From the NCBI GenBank assembly GCA_003990955.1, contig BIFV01000004.1, positions 1 to 64,000 on the forward strand: a DNA stretch of 64,000 nt. Reading direction: 5' to 3'. The position numbers and the translations under genes are program-made. Below the pieces are notes generated by a model. It saw only the letters and a program-made list of their open reading frames with translations, was not told the origin of the DNA and searched no databases. The stretch is from Sporomusaceae bacterium FL31. GTDB taxonomy: Bacteria > Bacillota > Negativicutes > DSM-1736 > Dendrosporobacteraceae. Position 1 is the stretch's first letter, and each line of letters starts with the position of its first letter. Shown piece after piece: positions 16,737-26,194 of the stretch.

Positions 16737-18364
16737 TATTGTTGGGATGAGTTGGAAAGATTGGCTAGGTCTAAGTCTTGCTTTTGCGTAAGCAAGTGCT
16801 GATACTCAGCTTTCAATACCTGGAGCCGGGAAAAATCTTGTTGCTGGCACAATTCAATGAGAACAGTTTTACTAAATTGTTCTAAGCGGTAGGCAAAGCT
16901 CAGTAATTGTTTAAGCTGCTGGATAGCGGCCAACTCGGTAGGCTGGGGAGAAAGGCGTGTTGGTATTTGGGGTCTGCCTAATGCCGGCTTCACTCCAGTA
17001 AGGTCAGCCGTTAAAGCATCTAAGGCAACCAGGTCGTCGGGACTCAGTTCTTTTAAGGATGATTTGCCCAAGGCACGCATGGCTTCTTCCATTTCTAAGA
17101 CCATAGCGGTAAAAACATTGGTTACACTGGTAGCAGACAGGTCGATGTCAAGTTCTGTTTTGGTAGGAGAGTTATAGTAAATGAGGGTAGTTGGCGGCTC
17201 CCAGGGAATAACCTTTTGCACTTGGTTGTGTCCCAAAGCCAACAGGGGAACGGTGGCAAGATAGATGGCATCAGCTCCTAGGGCTAAGGCTTTGAGGCAT
17301 TGCCCAGGTGTAAAATAACCACCTGATATGACTAAACTAATAGGATGGTTCTTTAAAAATTTTTTTGCGCGAACTAATGCATTTAAGCTGGGGATTCCAA
17401 AGTCATCTTGTTTAATCGGGGCTGTTGCATGAGAACCACCTTCGGCACCATCGATCACAATGGCATCAAAGCCTAAATCCACTGCCATGGCCAATTCTTC
17501 TTCCAAATGATCGGTGGCCATTATTTTTAAAGCAATTGGAATGCCTTTAGCTCTTTGGCGCAGATTTTTCATGAACGCAGGCCAATCAGCTGGCGATTGA
17601 ACTCCTGGTGGTGCTGTGAGAGAAATTGCCGGTTCTCCTGGCGCTAAACCGCCAAGAATGCGGGCCCGGCCTTCAATTTCTGAGGCTTCAATTCGTGCTA
17701 CGCCCATATCGGCTCCTTGTCCCATTTGTACTTCGAGCATATCTGCAAAAGCAATTTGCTCAGCTGTTCTGGCGCCCCATGACCAGCGGCATATTTGCAG
17801 AATATACTTATCGGTTTCCAGCGGTTCCTCTGGGAGAAAGGGCCCTTCACCAGAGCAGGTGGCAGTCTTCAAATTTTTTGCTGCTTTGGCAAGTGCTACT
17901 TTGGCTTCTTGGCTGAGAGCCAATCCGTAAGCCATGGCGCCAATCATAAGTGGAATCTGAATGACTAAAGGCTTCTGCGCTGTGGCGCCAATGGTTACCG
18001 AGAGGTCTATTTGGGTGCTTTCCGGCAGTGATAATTGAGTCAATTGACGGGGCGAAAACATAAGATTGTCGTAGCCTGCAAAATGTCTTGGTGATCCTAG
18101 GGGCCTCGTAATGACCTTGCCATTCTCAGCCCGTAAACTTAATTCAAGCAAATTTAAAGCTGAAAAACGGGTTAATGAGGGCAGCAATTCAGCAATGTTT
18201 TTGGTGTACTCTTCTGTCAGCAGCTTTGTTACCATTGAACTGGTGACTAACTTTATCAGATAGCGAGTCAGCGGCCTAACCAAAAATATCGCTATTATGC
18301 CTAGTAAGGTGAATGTAATTAGGTATGGCAATAACGCCTGAACCTTGCTCATACTGATCGGCAT
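16736..18364 (-). CDS. FMN-binding glutamate synthase-like protein, membrane-anchored
   Basis: A 542-residue protein: one N-terminal membrane helix (residues ~10-30), then a TIM-barrel like the FMN domain of the glutamate synthase large subunit. Signatures are VQMGQGADMG, the catalytic-barrel segments DAIVIDGAEGGSHATAP and LVISGGYFTPGQCLKALALGAD. I see no glutaminase domain and no 3Fe-4S cysteine triad, so it is not a full glutamate synthase. A Gln/Leu-rich coiled tail follows. ATG 18364 is preceded by GAAGGAACTATCACT. Such stand-alone proteins are usually annotated as FMN-binding glutamate synthase family; the reaction is unknown. Confidence 0.82.
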   Translation of the reverse strand: MPISMSKVQALLPYLITFTLLGIIAIFLVRPLTRYLIKLVTSSMVTKLLTEEYTKNIAELLPSLTRFSALNLLELSLRAENGKVITRPLGSPRHFAGYDNLMFSPRQLTQLSLPESTQIDLSVTIGATAQKPLVIQIPLMIGAMAYGLALSQEAKVALAKAAKNLKTATCSGEGPFLPEEPLETDKYILQICRWSWGARTAEQIAFADMLEVQMGQGADMGVARIEASEIEGRARILGGLAPGEPAISLTAPPGVQSPADWPAFMKNLRQRAKGIPIALKIMATDHLEEELAMAVDLGFDAIVIDGAEGGSHATAPIKQDDFGIPSLNALVRAKKFLKNHPISLVISGGYFTPGQCLKALALGADAIYLATVPLLALGHNQVQKVIPWEPPTTLIYYNSPTKTELDIDLSATSVTNVFTAMVLEMEEAMRALGKSSLKELSPDDLVALDALTADLTGVKPALGRPQIPTRLSPQPTELAAIQQLKQLLSFAYRLEQFSKTVLIELCQQQDFSRLQVLKAEYQHLLTQKQDLDLANLSNSSQQ

Positions 18365-18420
18365 AGTGATAGTTCCTTCATGATGTTTTAATCATAGTAT
18401 GAGCAATCCAAGTAATTTTA

Positions 18421-18463
18421 CACAAAAGAGCAGCAGACTATTGCAGTCTGCTGCTCTTTTGTG
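18421..18463 (-). terminator. intrinsic terminator
   Basis: A perfect 19-bp stem (18421-18439 and 18445-18463) with a 5-base loop. It lies 18 bases beyond the stop of the outer-membrane protein gene, in minus-strand direction. Confidence 0.88.
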
Positions 18464-18481
18464 ATCTGGTTGCTGGAAAAA

Positions 18482-18973
18482 TTAAAGCTTAATCGTTGCA
18501 CCAACACCGACACCAGTTTTGTTGTTGCCGCCATCCGGCATAAAGGAGTGATAGCTTAGGTTAAGGTCAGTTTTATAAGAAAGTTTAATATTGGCTCCGA
18601 GCTGCAGTTCTTTAAAATGGTCTCCGGCAATAATTGAAGCATAGCCGTCTGTATCAGGGGATAATCCACTGTTTACCGCCAGACCTATGTAGGGTTTAGA
18701 GTCTGAGGAAAAGCTCCGGCTGCCCACGATTCCCCGTAGATTATCATTCAGGTTAAATTGACCATAAATATCGTTCATGGTACCGACATGATTGTAGTCG
18801 ACGTTTTGATAACCAAGCGTAAAATCATTGCTGAGCTTGTGCTCGATATAAAAGGTATCTGTACCAATGCCCAGAGCCGTTTGGCCTTGGGATAAATCGT
18901 TAATTGGTGCAGCAAAGCCGATGCCGGCATTTACAGTAAGGCAGGCAGCTAAAGTAAATAAAGTCTTTTTCAT
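18482..18973 (-). CDS. exported beta-barrel outer membrane protein (predicted)
   Basis: A 163-residue protein starting MKKTLFTLAACLTVNAGIGFAAP, a Sec signal peptide cleaved after AFAA-like FAA. The mature part alternates hydrophobic and polar residues with many Gly, Asn, Tyr and Asp (FTLGYQNVDYNHVGT, YIGLAVNSGLSPDTDGY) and ends GVGVGATIKL, as expected of a small outer-membrane barrel. This supports a diderm host. ATG 18973 follows GGAGGTTTTTCC; longer frames upstream lack a ribosome site. Possible porin-like function, family unidentified. Confidence 0.7.
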   Translation of the reverse strand: MKKTLFTLAACLTVNAGIGFAAPINDLSQGQTALGIGTDTFYIEHKLSNDFTLGYQNVDYNHVGTMNDIYGQFNLNDNLRGIVGSRSFSSDSKPYIGLAVNSGLSPDTDGYASIIAGDHFKELQLGANIKLSYKTDLNLSYHSFMPDGGNNKTGVGVGATIKL

Positions 18974-19122
18974 GGAAAAACCTCCAGTGCGCGTTTCATG
19001 TGAGTGGTTGTCAAGAATCTGACTGACCAGTCTATGGCAATAGCATAACATGGAATTATGACAAAAATGTGACAAGTCAGCCAGAAGTATGTACCTGACC
19101 CAATCGTGGAGTGGAGATTCAT

Positions 19123-19707
19123 TTACTTGATTGCCGTTTGTGACCAATTTAGGATATCACAGATTTTAGCTTCATAATTTTTCATTCCAAGCAATGGATT
19201 AATCCGGTGCCAATCTTTTGCAATGATGTGGTTTATGTTACCAGCTAATTCTTGCATTTCAATTCTTAAAGCATCTTGATAAGCATAATATAAGTTGTGC
19301 TTCATTTGCTTAAATGCTGTTGTACAGTTACGGCAGGTGTGGAGACGGCAGACTAAGGGGCGAAGGTCATAAATCAGGCATTTCCCTTGTGACGACAGAA
19401 ATTTGCACTGGCCTGAAGATGACTGGGGTAAGAACCATTTCTGGCTGTTATCAAGCTGCAGCACATGGAACAACAAGTCAACACTATCGCGGATACTCAT
19501 GGATTGCTGGCATTTAGCTAAAAAATTCTGGGCAAAGACGTGATCAGCGTAAACAGTAAGACCGGCGCAGCAGGTATTCGTGCAGTTTGAACAATCGATG
19601 TATTCATGACAAAATTGCATGATTGAGTCAATTAGCGTATATACTGTCATATAAGAGTCGGGCGGACGACAGGATAATTCACCATCAGCGGTAAGCTCGA
19701 TCGGCAT
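19123..19707 (-). CDS. YkgJ-type cysteine cluster protein
   Basis: A 194-residue protein with CSNCTNTCC near residue 40 and CLIYDLRPLVCRLHTCRNC in the middle, the cysteine pattern of the YkgJ family annotated as putative zinc- or iron-chelating. The metal and role are not established. ATG 19707 follows AAGGAGACGATATC. The track start 120 bases upstream has no ribosome site, and the residues before this Met look untranslated. Probably monocistronic. Confidence 0.8.
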   Translation of the reverse strand: MPIELTADGELSCRPPDSYMTVYTLIDSIMQFCHEYIDCSNCTNTCCAGLTVYADHVFAQNFLAKCQQSMSIRDSVDLLFHVLQLDNSQKWFLPQSSSGQCKFLSSQGKCLIYDLRPLVCRLHTCRNCTTAFKQMKHNLYYAYQDALRIEMQELAGNINHIIAKDWHRINPLLGMKNYEAKICDILNWSQTAIK

Positions 19708-19883
19708 GATATCGTCTCCTTGCAATATAATGATAAAATATATCGTCTTTGCTGATAGATTAATCCACAATTTTTTCGAATTATAAGGTGTGCAAGAAAC
19801 GAAAATATTTTTAGAAAATACTGACAATTTTAAAAAAGCAATATATAATATAAGATATTGCAGTTAAATTAGGAGGGATGGAT

Positions 19884-20102
19884 ATGGAAGGCCGAGGCTG
19901 GTGCGAGCATGATGAGAAAACTTCTAAGTACACAATGTTGGAGTATCAATTTGCTGACAAGATGGTAAAGTTACGAGTTCAGTCCTGGTTTTGTCCGGAG
20001 TGTGGCATGCATGGAGCAGAAACACAAGTCCTAAATCCTCCACCTACTCCAAAGCAGATGAATGGGAATCCTGCAACATATCCGCTGATTTGGTTAGAAT
20101 AA
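19884..20102 (+). CDS. small CPxCG-type zinc ribbon protein, 72 aa
   Basis: A short soluble protein with a CPECG knuckle and an earlier Cys-Glu-His pair (WCEHD), suggesting one zinc site. AGGAGGG lies six bases before ATG 19884, making this better than the ATG at 19878, which overlaps the spacer. It is followed directly by a terminator, so it is a single-gene transcript. Function unknown. Confidence 0.65.
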   Translation: MEGRGWCEHDEKTSKYTMLEYQFADKMVKLRVQSWFCPECGMHGAETQVLNPPPTPKQMNGNPATYPLIWLE

Positions 20103-20123
20103 TCATGGCTTATCATGATGTAG

Positions 20124-20157
20124 AAGGCTTACAGAGAGTTCTGTAAGCCTTTTTCTT
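20124..20157 (+). terminator. intrinsic terminator
   Basis: A 12-bp stem (20124-20135 and 20140-20151), loop GAGT, and a TTTTTC tail follow the small zinc-ribbon gene. Confidence 0.88.
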
Positions 20158-20298
20158 CTTGTTTCGCAGTTCTTTGATTATGCTGTGGATCAGGATTTGT
20201 TGTTATCGAGCAGCCATGATAATATTACATATAGATAAAATGCCCTAACAAGGTTGAATGATGATTAATAGTCTTTTGAAAATGAGGAATTCGTTATT

Positions 20299-22029
20299 AT
20301 GCGTTTTTTAAATAAATATCGGAACAAATATGGAAAATATTTTTGGATAGCGGTAGTTTTTGTTACCTTGGAAGCTGTATGTGATTTGCTGCAGCCTACT
20401 CTTATGGCAAAAATTATTGATGTAGGTATAGCGGGTAAGCAAATGGATTATATCTTGCATATGGGTGGGATTATGCTGGGGATTACGGCAGTAGGAGCGC
20501 TTTCAGCTACTGTCCGCAACATTGTATCAAGCAGGGTATCCCAACAGTTAGGAGCCGATTTAAGAGCTGATCTGTATGAGAAAATCCAAACATTATCTTT
20601 TGCCAGTATTGATCAGCTGGATAGAGCATCCTTGGTTACCCGGTTGACGAATGATGTTACCCAGGTTCAAGCATTTGTAAATGGAATGATGCGCATTTCA
20701 TTAAAGGCACCGTTGCTATGTATCGGCGGTCTCGTTATGGCGATCAGCTTAAACACTCAGTTAGCTGTTGTCCTGGCAGCAGTTGTGCCAGTGGTCATTG
20801 TGCTCATTTTGATTAATATGAAAGTTGGGTTTCCGCTGTTTATCAAGGTCCAAACAGCGCTTGATCAGGTAAACAGTGTCATCAGAGAGTATTTAGCTGG
20901 CGTAAGAGTTGTTAAGGCTTTCAACCGATTTGACTATGAGCTGGAGAAGTTTGCTGTGGTTAACAACGAGCTTGAAGCTAAATCAGTTACAGCCATTCAG
21001 ATGATGTCAGCCTTTGGTCCAGGAATTACATTAACATTGAATCTAGGCATTGTGTTTGTGTTATGGCTAGGCGGCTTAGGTGTCAGTCGTGGCGAGATTC
21101 AAGTCGGTCATATTATCGCGTTTATCAATTATATGATGCAAATTTTATTTTCGCTGATGATTATTTCGATGGTATTTAATATGTTTGTCAGAGCTCATGC
21201 GTCTGCAGGCCGGATCGAGGAAGTCTTTCTGCAAAAAAATGATATGGAGTGGAACCTGACTGAACAAGACATTAGCCCTAAGTTTGAAGATAGCGGAAAA
21301 GTAGAGTTTGAGCATGTCTATTTTGCCTACGAACGAAATGCCAGTGAGCCTGTACTTAAAGAGATTCAGCTGACTTGTATGCCGGGAGAAACCATTGGAA
21401 TTATTGGCCCAACTGGTTCGGGGAAAAGCAGTTTAGTTCATTTAATTCCGCGCTTCTATGATGTTCTCTCTGGGGCCGTGAAAGTAAATGGTAAGGATGT
21501 CCGTGAGATTGATCCCCAATCACTGCGTGAAATGATTGCGATCGTTCCCCAAAAGACGGTACTGTTTAGCGGGACCATCATGGACAACCTTCGATGGGGC
21601 AAAAAAGATGCAACTGCTGAAGAGCTTGAGGCAGCCGCTAAGCTGGCTGAAGCTCATGAGTTCATCATGTCGTTTCCTGAAGGCTATCAAACGCGGCTGG
21701 GGCAGGGTGGTGTAAATTTATCGGGTGGACAAAAACAGCGTTTGGCAATTGCCCGGGCTTTATTGCGAGAACCAGCTATTTTGATATTAGATGATTGTAC
21801 GAGTGCGCTGGATACTGCTACAGAAAGTAAAATAAAAAAAGCCATCAGGCATTATGCTGAGAAACTCACCTGTTTGATGATTGCCCAACGCATTACCTCG
21901 GTGATGGATGCCGATACCATTGTGGTATTGGACTATGGTCATATTGTTGGTATAGGCCGACATGAAGAGTTAATGCAATCTTGCCCGGTTTATCAGGAGA
22001 TTTATCAGTCCCAGTTGGGAAGGAGATGA
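20299..22029 (+). CDS. multidrug ABC exporter half-transporter A (degenerate ATP site)
   Basis: A 576-residue exporter half: six membrane helices (residues ~1-300) and a nucleotide-binding domain. Walker A is GPTGSGKSS and the signature LSGGQKQR is canonical. The Walker B end reads LILDDCTSALD, with Asp in place of the catalytic Glu. In heterodimeric exporters such as BmrCD or LmrCD one half is degenerate in this way. The partner gene follows after six bases with a canonical Glu, so the two almost certainly form a heterodimer. Drug or lipid export is inferred from family. Confidence 0.88.
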   Translation: MRFLNKYRNKYGKYFWIAVVFVTLEAVCDLLQPTLMAKIIDVGIAGKQMDYILHMGGIMLGITAVGALSATVRNIVSSRVSQQLGADLRADLYEKIQTLSFASIDQLDRASLVTRLTNDVTQVQAFVNGMMRISLKAPLLCIGGLVMAISLNTQLAVVLAAVVPVVIVLILINMKVGFPLFIKVQTALDQVNSVIREYLAGVRVVKAFNRFDYELEKFAVVNNELEAKSVTAIQMMSAFGPGITLTLNLGIVFVLWLGGLGVSRGEIQVGHIIAFINYMMQILFSLMIISMVFNMFVRAHASAGRIEEVFLQKNDMEWNLTEQDISPKFEDSGKVEFEHVYFAYERNASEPVLKEIQLTCMPGETIGIIGPTGSGKSSLVHLIPRFYDVLSGAVKVNGKDVREIDPQSLREMIAIVPQKTVLFSGTIMDNLRWGKKDATAEELEAAAKLAEAHEFIMSFPEGYQTRLGQGGVNLSGGQKQRLAIARALLREPAILILDDCTSALDTATESKIKKAIRHYAEKLTCLMIAQRITSVMDADTIVVLDYGHIVGIGRHEELMQSCPVYQEIYQSQLGRR

Positions 22030-22035
22030 GCTAGT

Positions 22036-23850
22036 ATGGCCCAAAATCCTATTATCGGCGGTCCGGCTCGCGGGGGCGGAACCTTTGGCAGCCGCAATAG
22101 CAAGGATATAGTCAAGCCTAGAAGTTTTAGCGGGACCATGCGAAGGCTTTGGCGTTATCTCAGGCCGGAACGAAAACCGCTGGCGATTATCTTTATCTTT
22201 GTGCTTATTGATGCGGCATTGACTTTGGTCGGGCCTTACATTATTGGTGTTTCAGTAGACAGAATGGCTGCTGGAAAAACGATTGAGCTGGGACTGTTGG
22301 AGCAGCTTCTGCTGCTTTTGACAATCACCTATGTTGCTGAAGGCGGATTGGCATTTTTAAAAAGCTGGCTGATGGCAGGCGTCTCACAACGGGTTGTGAA
22401 AGAACTCAGACGGACATTGTTTGCGAAGCTGCAAAAACTGCCTGTAGCCTTCTTTGATACTCACACCCATGGAGAGTTGATGAGCAGGCTGGCCAATGAT
22501 ATTGATAATGTAAGCAGTACGATATCGCAGTCCTCAATTCAGTTAATGGGCGGGATCATTGCCATTATCGGTTCCTTGATTATGATGCTGGTGCTTAGCC
22601 CTGCTTTAACTCTGGCTAGTCTGATTACTGTACCGTTAGTGATTTTGCTGACACGAACTGTATCACAGAAAACCAGCATTTTGTTTAAAGATCAGCAAGT
22701 GCAGCTTGGTAAATTAAATTCTCATGTTGAGGAAACGATTTCCGGAATTCAAGTCATTAAGGCGTTTAATCATGAGCAGCAGGCCATTGAGGACTTTAGA
22801 ACAGTCAATCAGCAGCTATGCAATGTGGGTATGAAGGCTCAGATCTGGTCTGGGTTTATCATGCCGCTCATGAATGTCATCAATAACATTGGTCTTGCTG
22901 CGATTGCCATTGTTGGCGGCACATTAGCCGTACAGGATGTGATCACTGTTGGCGTCATTGCCAGCTTTGTTAGTTATTCCCGCCAATTTGTGCGGCCATT
23001 GAATGAATTGGCTAATATTTTTAATATCCTGCAGTCCGGAGTTGCCGGTGCAGAACGTGTATTTGAAATTCTTGATGAACAGGAAGAGACTCCTGACCCT
23101 GCTGCGGCCAGCGCGTTGGATCAGCCCCAGGGACAGGTCGTTTTTGATCATGTTAGCTTTGGCTATCGGCCTGATGTGCCAATCTTAAAAAATGTCAGCT
23201 TCTCAGCTCAGCCAGGCAGCAGGGTGGCTTTTGTTGGACCCACAGGCGCCGGGAAAACAACTGTAGTTAATTTGCTTACGCGATTTTATGAGGTTCAAAC
23301 AGGTCGGATTTTAATTGATGGGCGGGACATTCGGGATTATACCAGGGAAAGTTTAAGACGGTGTTTTGGTATCGTGCTTCAGGATACTTATTTGTTTGCA
23401 GGTACAATCAAGGACAATATTAAATACGGTAAGCCTGATGCGAGTGATCCTGAAGTTTTTGCTGCAGCGGCTAAGGCCAATGCCGCTTCCTTTATTAAAC
23501 GGCTGCCCAAGCAGTATGATACCTTATTGGCGGAAAATGGCGGAAATCTAAGCCAAGGGCAGAAGCAGCTTATTTCAATCGCTCGCGTGATGTTAACCAA
23601 TCCGGCAATTCTCATTCTTGATGAAGCAACCAGCAGTATTGATACTCGCACGGAATTTCATATCCAAGATGCTTTGCGAAAGATTATGCATAATCGGACG
23701 ACGTTTATTATTGCGCACAGGTTAAATACCATTCGTGATGCAGATAAAATTTTGGTGATTCAACAGGGTGAGATTGCTGAGCAGGGTACGCATGAGCAAC
23801 TGATCAATCAACAAGGGGCTTACTATCAATTGTATAATCCGGTCATATAA
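22036..23850 (+). CDS. multidrug ABC exporter half-transporter B
   Basis: A 604-residue exporter half with a ~45-residue basic, glycine-rich cytoplasmic N-terminal extension before the first helix. The NBD has Walker A GPTGAGKTT, signature NLSQGQKQL and Walker B LILDEATSSID with the catalytic Glu. It complements the degenerate site of the upstream half: the pair would have one consensus and one non-consensus ATP site. ATG 22036 follows AAGGAGATGAGCTAGT. Followed 39 bases later by a small membrane protein gene. Confidence 0.88.
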   Translation: MAQNPIIGGPARGGGTFGSRNSKDIVKPRSFSGTMRRLWRYLRPERKPLAIIFIFVLIDAALTLVGPYIIGVSVDRMAAGKTIELGLLEQLLLLLTITYVAEGGLAFLKSWLMAGVSQRVVKELRRTLFAKLQKLPVAFFDTHTHGELMSRLANDIDNVSSTISQSSIQLMGGIIAIIGSLIMMLVLSPALTLASLITVPLVILLTRTVSQKTSILFKDQQVQLGKLNSHVEETISGIQVIKAFNHEQQAIEDFRTVNQQLCNVGMKAQIWSGFIMPLMNVINNIGLAAIAIVGGTLAVQDVITVGVIASFVSYSRQFVRPLNELANIFNILQSGVAGAERVFEILDEQEETPDPAAASALDQPQGQVVFDHVSFGYRPDVPILKNVSFSAQPGSRVAFVGPTGAGKTTVVNLLTRFYEVQTGRILIDGRDIRDYTRESLRRCFGIVLQDTYLFAGTIKDNIKYGKPDASDPEVFAAAAKANAASFIKRLPKQYDTLLAENGGNLSQGQKQLISIARVMLTNPAILILDEATSSIDTRTEFHIQDALRKIMHNRTTFIIAHRLNTIRDADKILVIQQGEIAEQGTHEQLINQQGAYYQLYNPVI

Positions 23851-23889
23851 TAAGCAGTTCATGTGTCTGCTGATTTGAGGTGTTGAAGC

Positions 23890-24396
23890 GTGTATAGTCA
23901 TTTAACCAGATCGGCATTTCTATTAGCCTTGATGGTGGTGTTTCAGTCTATCCGGCTGGTCGTTCCTGTACCGCCCTTTCTATCCATGTTTGTGATTGGA
24001 AGTGCTGTAAATGCTTGCCTGTTGCTGGCAGTAGAAATGATTAGCTGGCAGGCCGCTTTGGTGCTTGCGATAGCGGCTCCTGTTGTTGCTGCTTTGCAGC
24101 AGGTACTGCCTAGTCCAGTTTTTATTATTCCGGTGGCTGCCGCTAACCTGATTTATGTTTTCCTATATGCTATGCTGCTGAAAACCAATCGCTGGTTGGC
24201 GGTTGGGGGCGCTGCCTTGTTTAAAGTCCTCGGACTTTATCTAATGATTTCTTTAGTGCTGCAGTTTGTACAATTGCCAGAGAAACTGGCGGCGGTGCTT
24301 AAAATGATGTTCAGCTATCCCCAGTTTATTACTGGTGTGCTGGGTGGAATCGTTTGTTATCTGTTAACAAGGAAGCTTGGTAAGACGAAAAAATAA
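23890..24396 (+). CDS. small integral membrane protein (ECF S-component-like)
   Basis: A 168-residue protein with five or six helices, small-residue rich (ALVLAIAAPVVAALQQ, GGAALFKVLGLY) and a KLGKTKK tail. Size and topology resemble substrate-binding S components of ECF vitamin transporters, but no diagnostic motif is visible, so the assignment is tentative. GTG 23890 follows TTGAGGTG. It is transcribed with the ABC exporter pair and ends at the terminator 24395-24423. Confidence 0.6.
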   Translation: MYSHLTRSAFLLALMVVFQSIRLVVPVPPFLSMFVIGSAVNACLLLAVEMISWQAALVLAIAAPVVAALQQVLPSPVFIIPVAAANLIYVFLYAMLLKTNRWLAVGGAALFKVLGLYLMISLVLQFVQLPEKLAAVLKMMFSYPQFITGVLGGIVCYLLTRKLGKTKK

Positions 24397-24423
24397 AAAA
24401 GGCGGCTATTCGCCGCCTTTTTT
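24395..24423. terminator. bidirectional terminator
   Basis: AAAAAAGGCGGC and GCCGCCTTTTTT flank a 5-base loop, between the convergent ECF-like gene and the 41-residue minus-strand ORF, whose last codons it overlaps. Confidence 0.85.
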
Positions 24424-24531
24424 ATTTTTGATGTTTTGTTTTTTTGCTGCTTGTTTGGCAACAAAAAATTGAGAGCTTTTTATTGCATTTTTCATATTTT
24501 TATAACTGCTTTTATCTGAAATTTTCCCCAT
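24406..24531 (-). CDS. 41-residue basic small protein (short ORF)
   Basis: A short minus-strand frame with an excellent ribosome site, GGAGGGTGATAGT then ATG 24531. The product starts MGKISDKSSYKNMKNAIK and is lysine-rich and hydrophilic with one short hydrophobic patch (SQFFVAKQAAKK). The stop codon lies inside the terminator stem. It could be a nucleic-acid-binding or regulatory small protein; nothing is known to me about it. Confidence 0.6.
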   Translation of the reverse strand: MGKISDKSSYKNMKNAIKSSQFFVAKQAAKKQNIKNKKGGE

Positions 24532-24586
24532 ACTATCACCCTCCATACAGAGAGTATTTCCCTACTTAAGTGGATTAATCCTGTCG

Positions 24587-24976
24587 TTAATCACTAAAAT
24601 GATAGTTCACTACAGAATCAACTTTCCAATAGTCAAATTTATAAAAATAAGGAGTATTGATTCGCAAATTGCAATAATAGGAGTCGCCGGGATAGAGATA
24701 AACATTGAGATCATACCAAGTAGCAGAAGATGCCAGCCACCAATCGGTTCCATATTGGCGAAAGTAGACATTAGCACTTACGGAATTTATTCTGTCAATA
24801 ATTCGGGTACCGCTGTTATAAAAATATCCACTGAGCACTAGCTGGTTAGCGCTATAATAAACAGAAGTTGTGCGCCACTCAAGATGAGGAGCTGCCCAAA
24901 CACTTGCCGTGCAGCCGATAATCACCAAGACAACTAATGCCAGACAGGTAATTAGTTTGATTCTGTTGATTCTCAC
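24587..24976 (-). CDS. secreted SLAP-like domain protein
   Basis: A 129-residue exported protein with a signal peptide (RIKLITCLALVVLVIIGCTASVWAAP). The mature segment contains LVLSGYFYNSGTRIIDRINSV followed by ANVYF, WWLASSATWYD and YLYPGDSYYCNLRI. That pattern resembles SLAP-type (S-layer-associated) domains, which are small beta sandwiches on envelope proteins. GTG 24976 follows GGAGATGGTATT. Surface or periplasmic role inferred only. Confidence 0.65.
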   Translation of the reverse strand: MRINRIKLITCLALVVLVIIGCTASVWAAPHLEWRTTSVYYSANQLVLSGYFYNSGTRIIDRINSVSANVYFRQYGTDWWLASSATWYDLNVYLYPGDSYYCNLRINTPYFYKFDYWKVDSVVNYHFSD

Positions 24977-25246
24977 AATACCATCTCCGCTATTTAATCA
25001 TTGAGCCTAGTGTATTTTATTAGCAAGAATCCGGCGTTGCTACTGTCATTCAGACTTGTAAAAAATAGATTGGCTCAATTTTGGCGATTGTGGCAGTCTA
25101 GCCATAGCGGGCTGATATTTTGTAACCGTTTCACAAGCAGTCGCATAAGTTATCTCACCAATTCATTAGCAGCAAAGGCTGAGTCTGTTTGCCTTTGTAC
25201 CCCAATGAATTTCAGTAAATAATCGGCGATGCAAGGAGATGGAAAC

Positions 25247-25996
25247 ATGCTTAACAAGAAGATAATGGCGGTTCTTGTTGTTATTCTGTTGGTTGTTGGC
25301 GTGGTAATGCCGGTCTGTGCGGCAAGTCATTTAAATCTTCTCAGCCCGAGTTTAGCTACCTATACTGGCAGTGGTTTCTTCATCACGACTAGTGTTGTGG
25401 TCACAAGCAATCATGTCGTCCGTGATGCTAGCAGAATTGAAATTATCTATAATAATGAAATACGGCTCAAGGGAGAAGTTCTGGCCTGTGATGAAGCCAG
25501 CGATTTAGCACTTGTGAAAGTATCGGGACTGGAATATCTAGTTAATCCATTGACTCTCGCCAATTCTAATACGGTGCGTCAAGGCAGCCGGGTGTATGCA
25601 GTTGGATTTCCTTTACCAGATATTATGGGAGTGCAGGCAAAATTGGGAGAAGGAATTATCAGCAGTACAACTGGATTGCAAGGTGATTTGACCATGTATC
25701 AGATCAGCACGCCAGTGCAGCCTGGCAACAGCGGTGGTCCATTATTGAATGAGCGAGCTGAAGTGATTGGCGTGGTTGCCGGTGGCTTGAACGCCGTTAG
25801 TATGCTCAGGCAGGGCATTCTTCCTCAGAATGTAAATTACGCGGTAAAGATTAATAATCTTTTTAATCTTGCTAACACTTGTGAATTAGACGTTCGGCTC
25901 AGTCAGGCTGGTGGAGGGGAAACTCTTAGCGCTGCGGATGTTATGGATATTGCCAGGCAAGCGGTAGTGCTTATCGTGGTTGCCAAGGAGCAATAA
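25247..25996 (+). CDS. trypsin-like serine protease (HtrA/DegP type, no PDZ)
   Basis: A 249-residue exported protease. A signal peptide (residues 1-26, ending VCAAS) precedes a chymotrypsin-fold domain with the triad His56 (TSNHVV), Asp86 (SDLALVKV) and Ser162 (QPGNSGGPL). The protein ends soon after the protease domain, so no PDZ domain is present. ATG 25247 follows AAGGAGATGGAAAC; the upstream in-frame ATG 25229 would place that site inside the coding region. Likely an envelope protease, regulated independently (own terminator). Confidence 0.87.
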   Translation: MLNKKIMAVLVVILLVVGVVMPVCAASHLNLLSPSLATYTGSGFFITTSVVVTSNHVVRDASRIEIIYNNEIRLKGEVLACDEASDLALVKVSGLEYLVNPLTLANSNTVRQGSRVYAVGFPLPDIMGVQAKLGEGIISSTTGLQGDLTMYQISTPVQPGNSGGPLLNERAEVIGVVAGGLNAVSMLRQGILPQNVNYAVKINNLFNLANTCELDVRLSQAGGGETLSAADVMDIARQAVVLIVVAKEQ

Positions 25997-26054
25997 TTTA
26001 TCAGAGGTAGTTTAGCAACCTAATGGGTATGATCATTTAGGCGACAAATTGAAT

Positions 26055-26092
26055 AAAATAAACCGCAGCCGCTTGACTGCGGTTTATTTTTG
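26055..26092 (+). terminator. intrinsic terminator
   Basis: A 14-bp stem (26055-26068 and 26077-26090) with an 8-base loop and a T run follows the protease gene. Confidence 0.88.
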
Positions 26093-26129
26093 TGAAAAGG
26101 CTTGCAGAATTTCTCAATAATGATACAAT

Positions 26130-26169
26130 GTAGTTGTGTATATGAATATATATTCATATACACAACTAC
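26130..26169. promoter_or_regulatory. 40-bp perfect palindrome, ArsR/SmtB-type operator
   Basis: All 40 bases are self-complementary around the central TA at 26149-26150. The core TGAATATATATTCA fits the TGAA-N6-TTCA operator of zinc-sensing SmtB/CzrA repressors. It sits 25 bases before the ArsR-type gene and so controls that gene and the metal ATPase. Confidence 0.8.
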
Positions 26170-26194
26170 TCAATTACGTGATTGGAGTGATATC

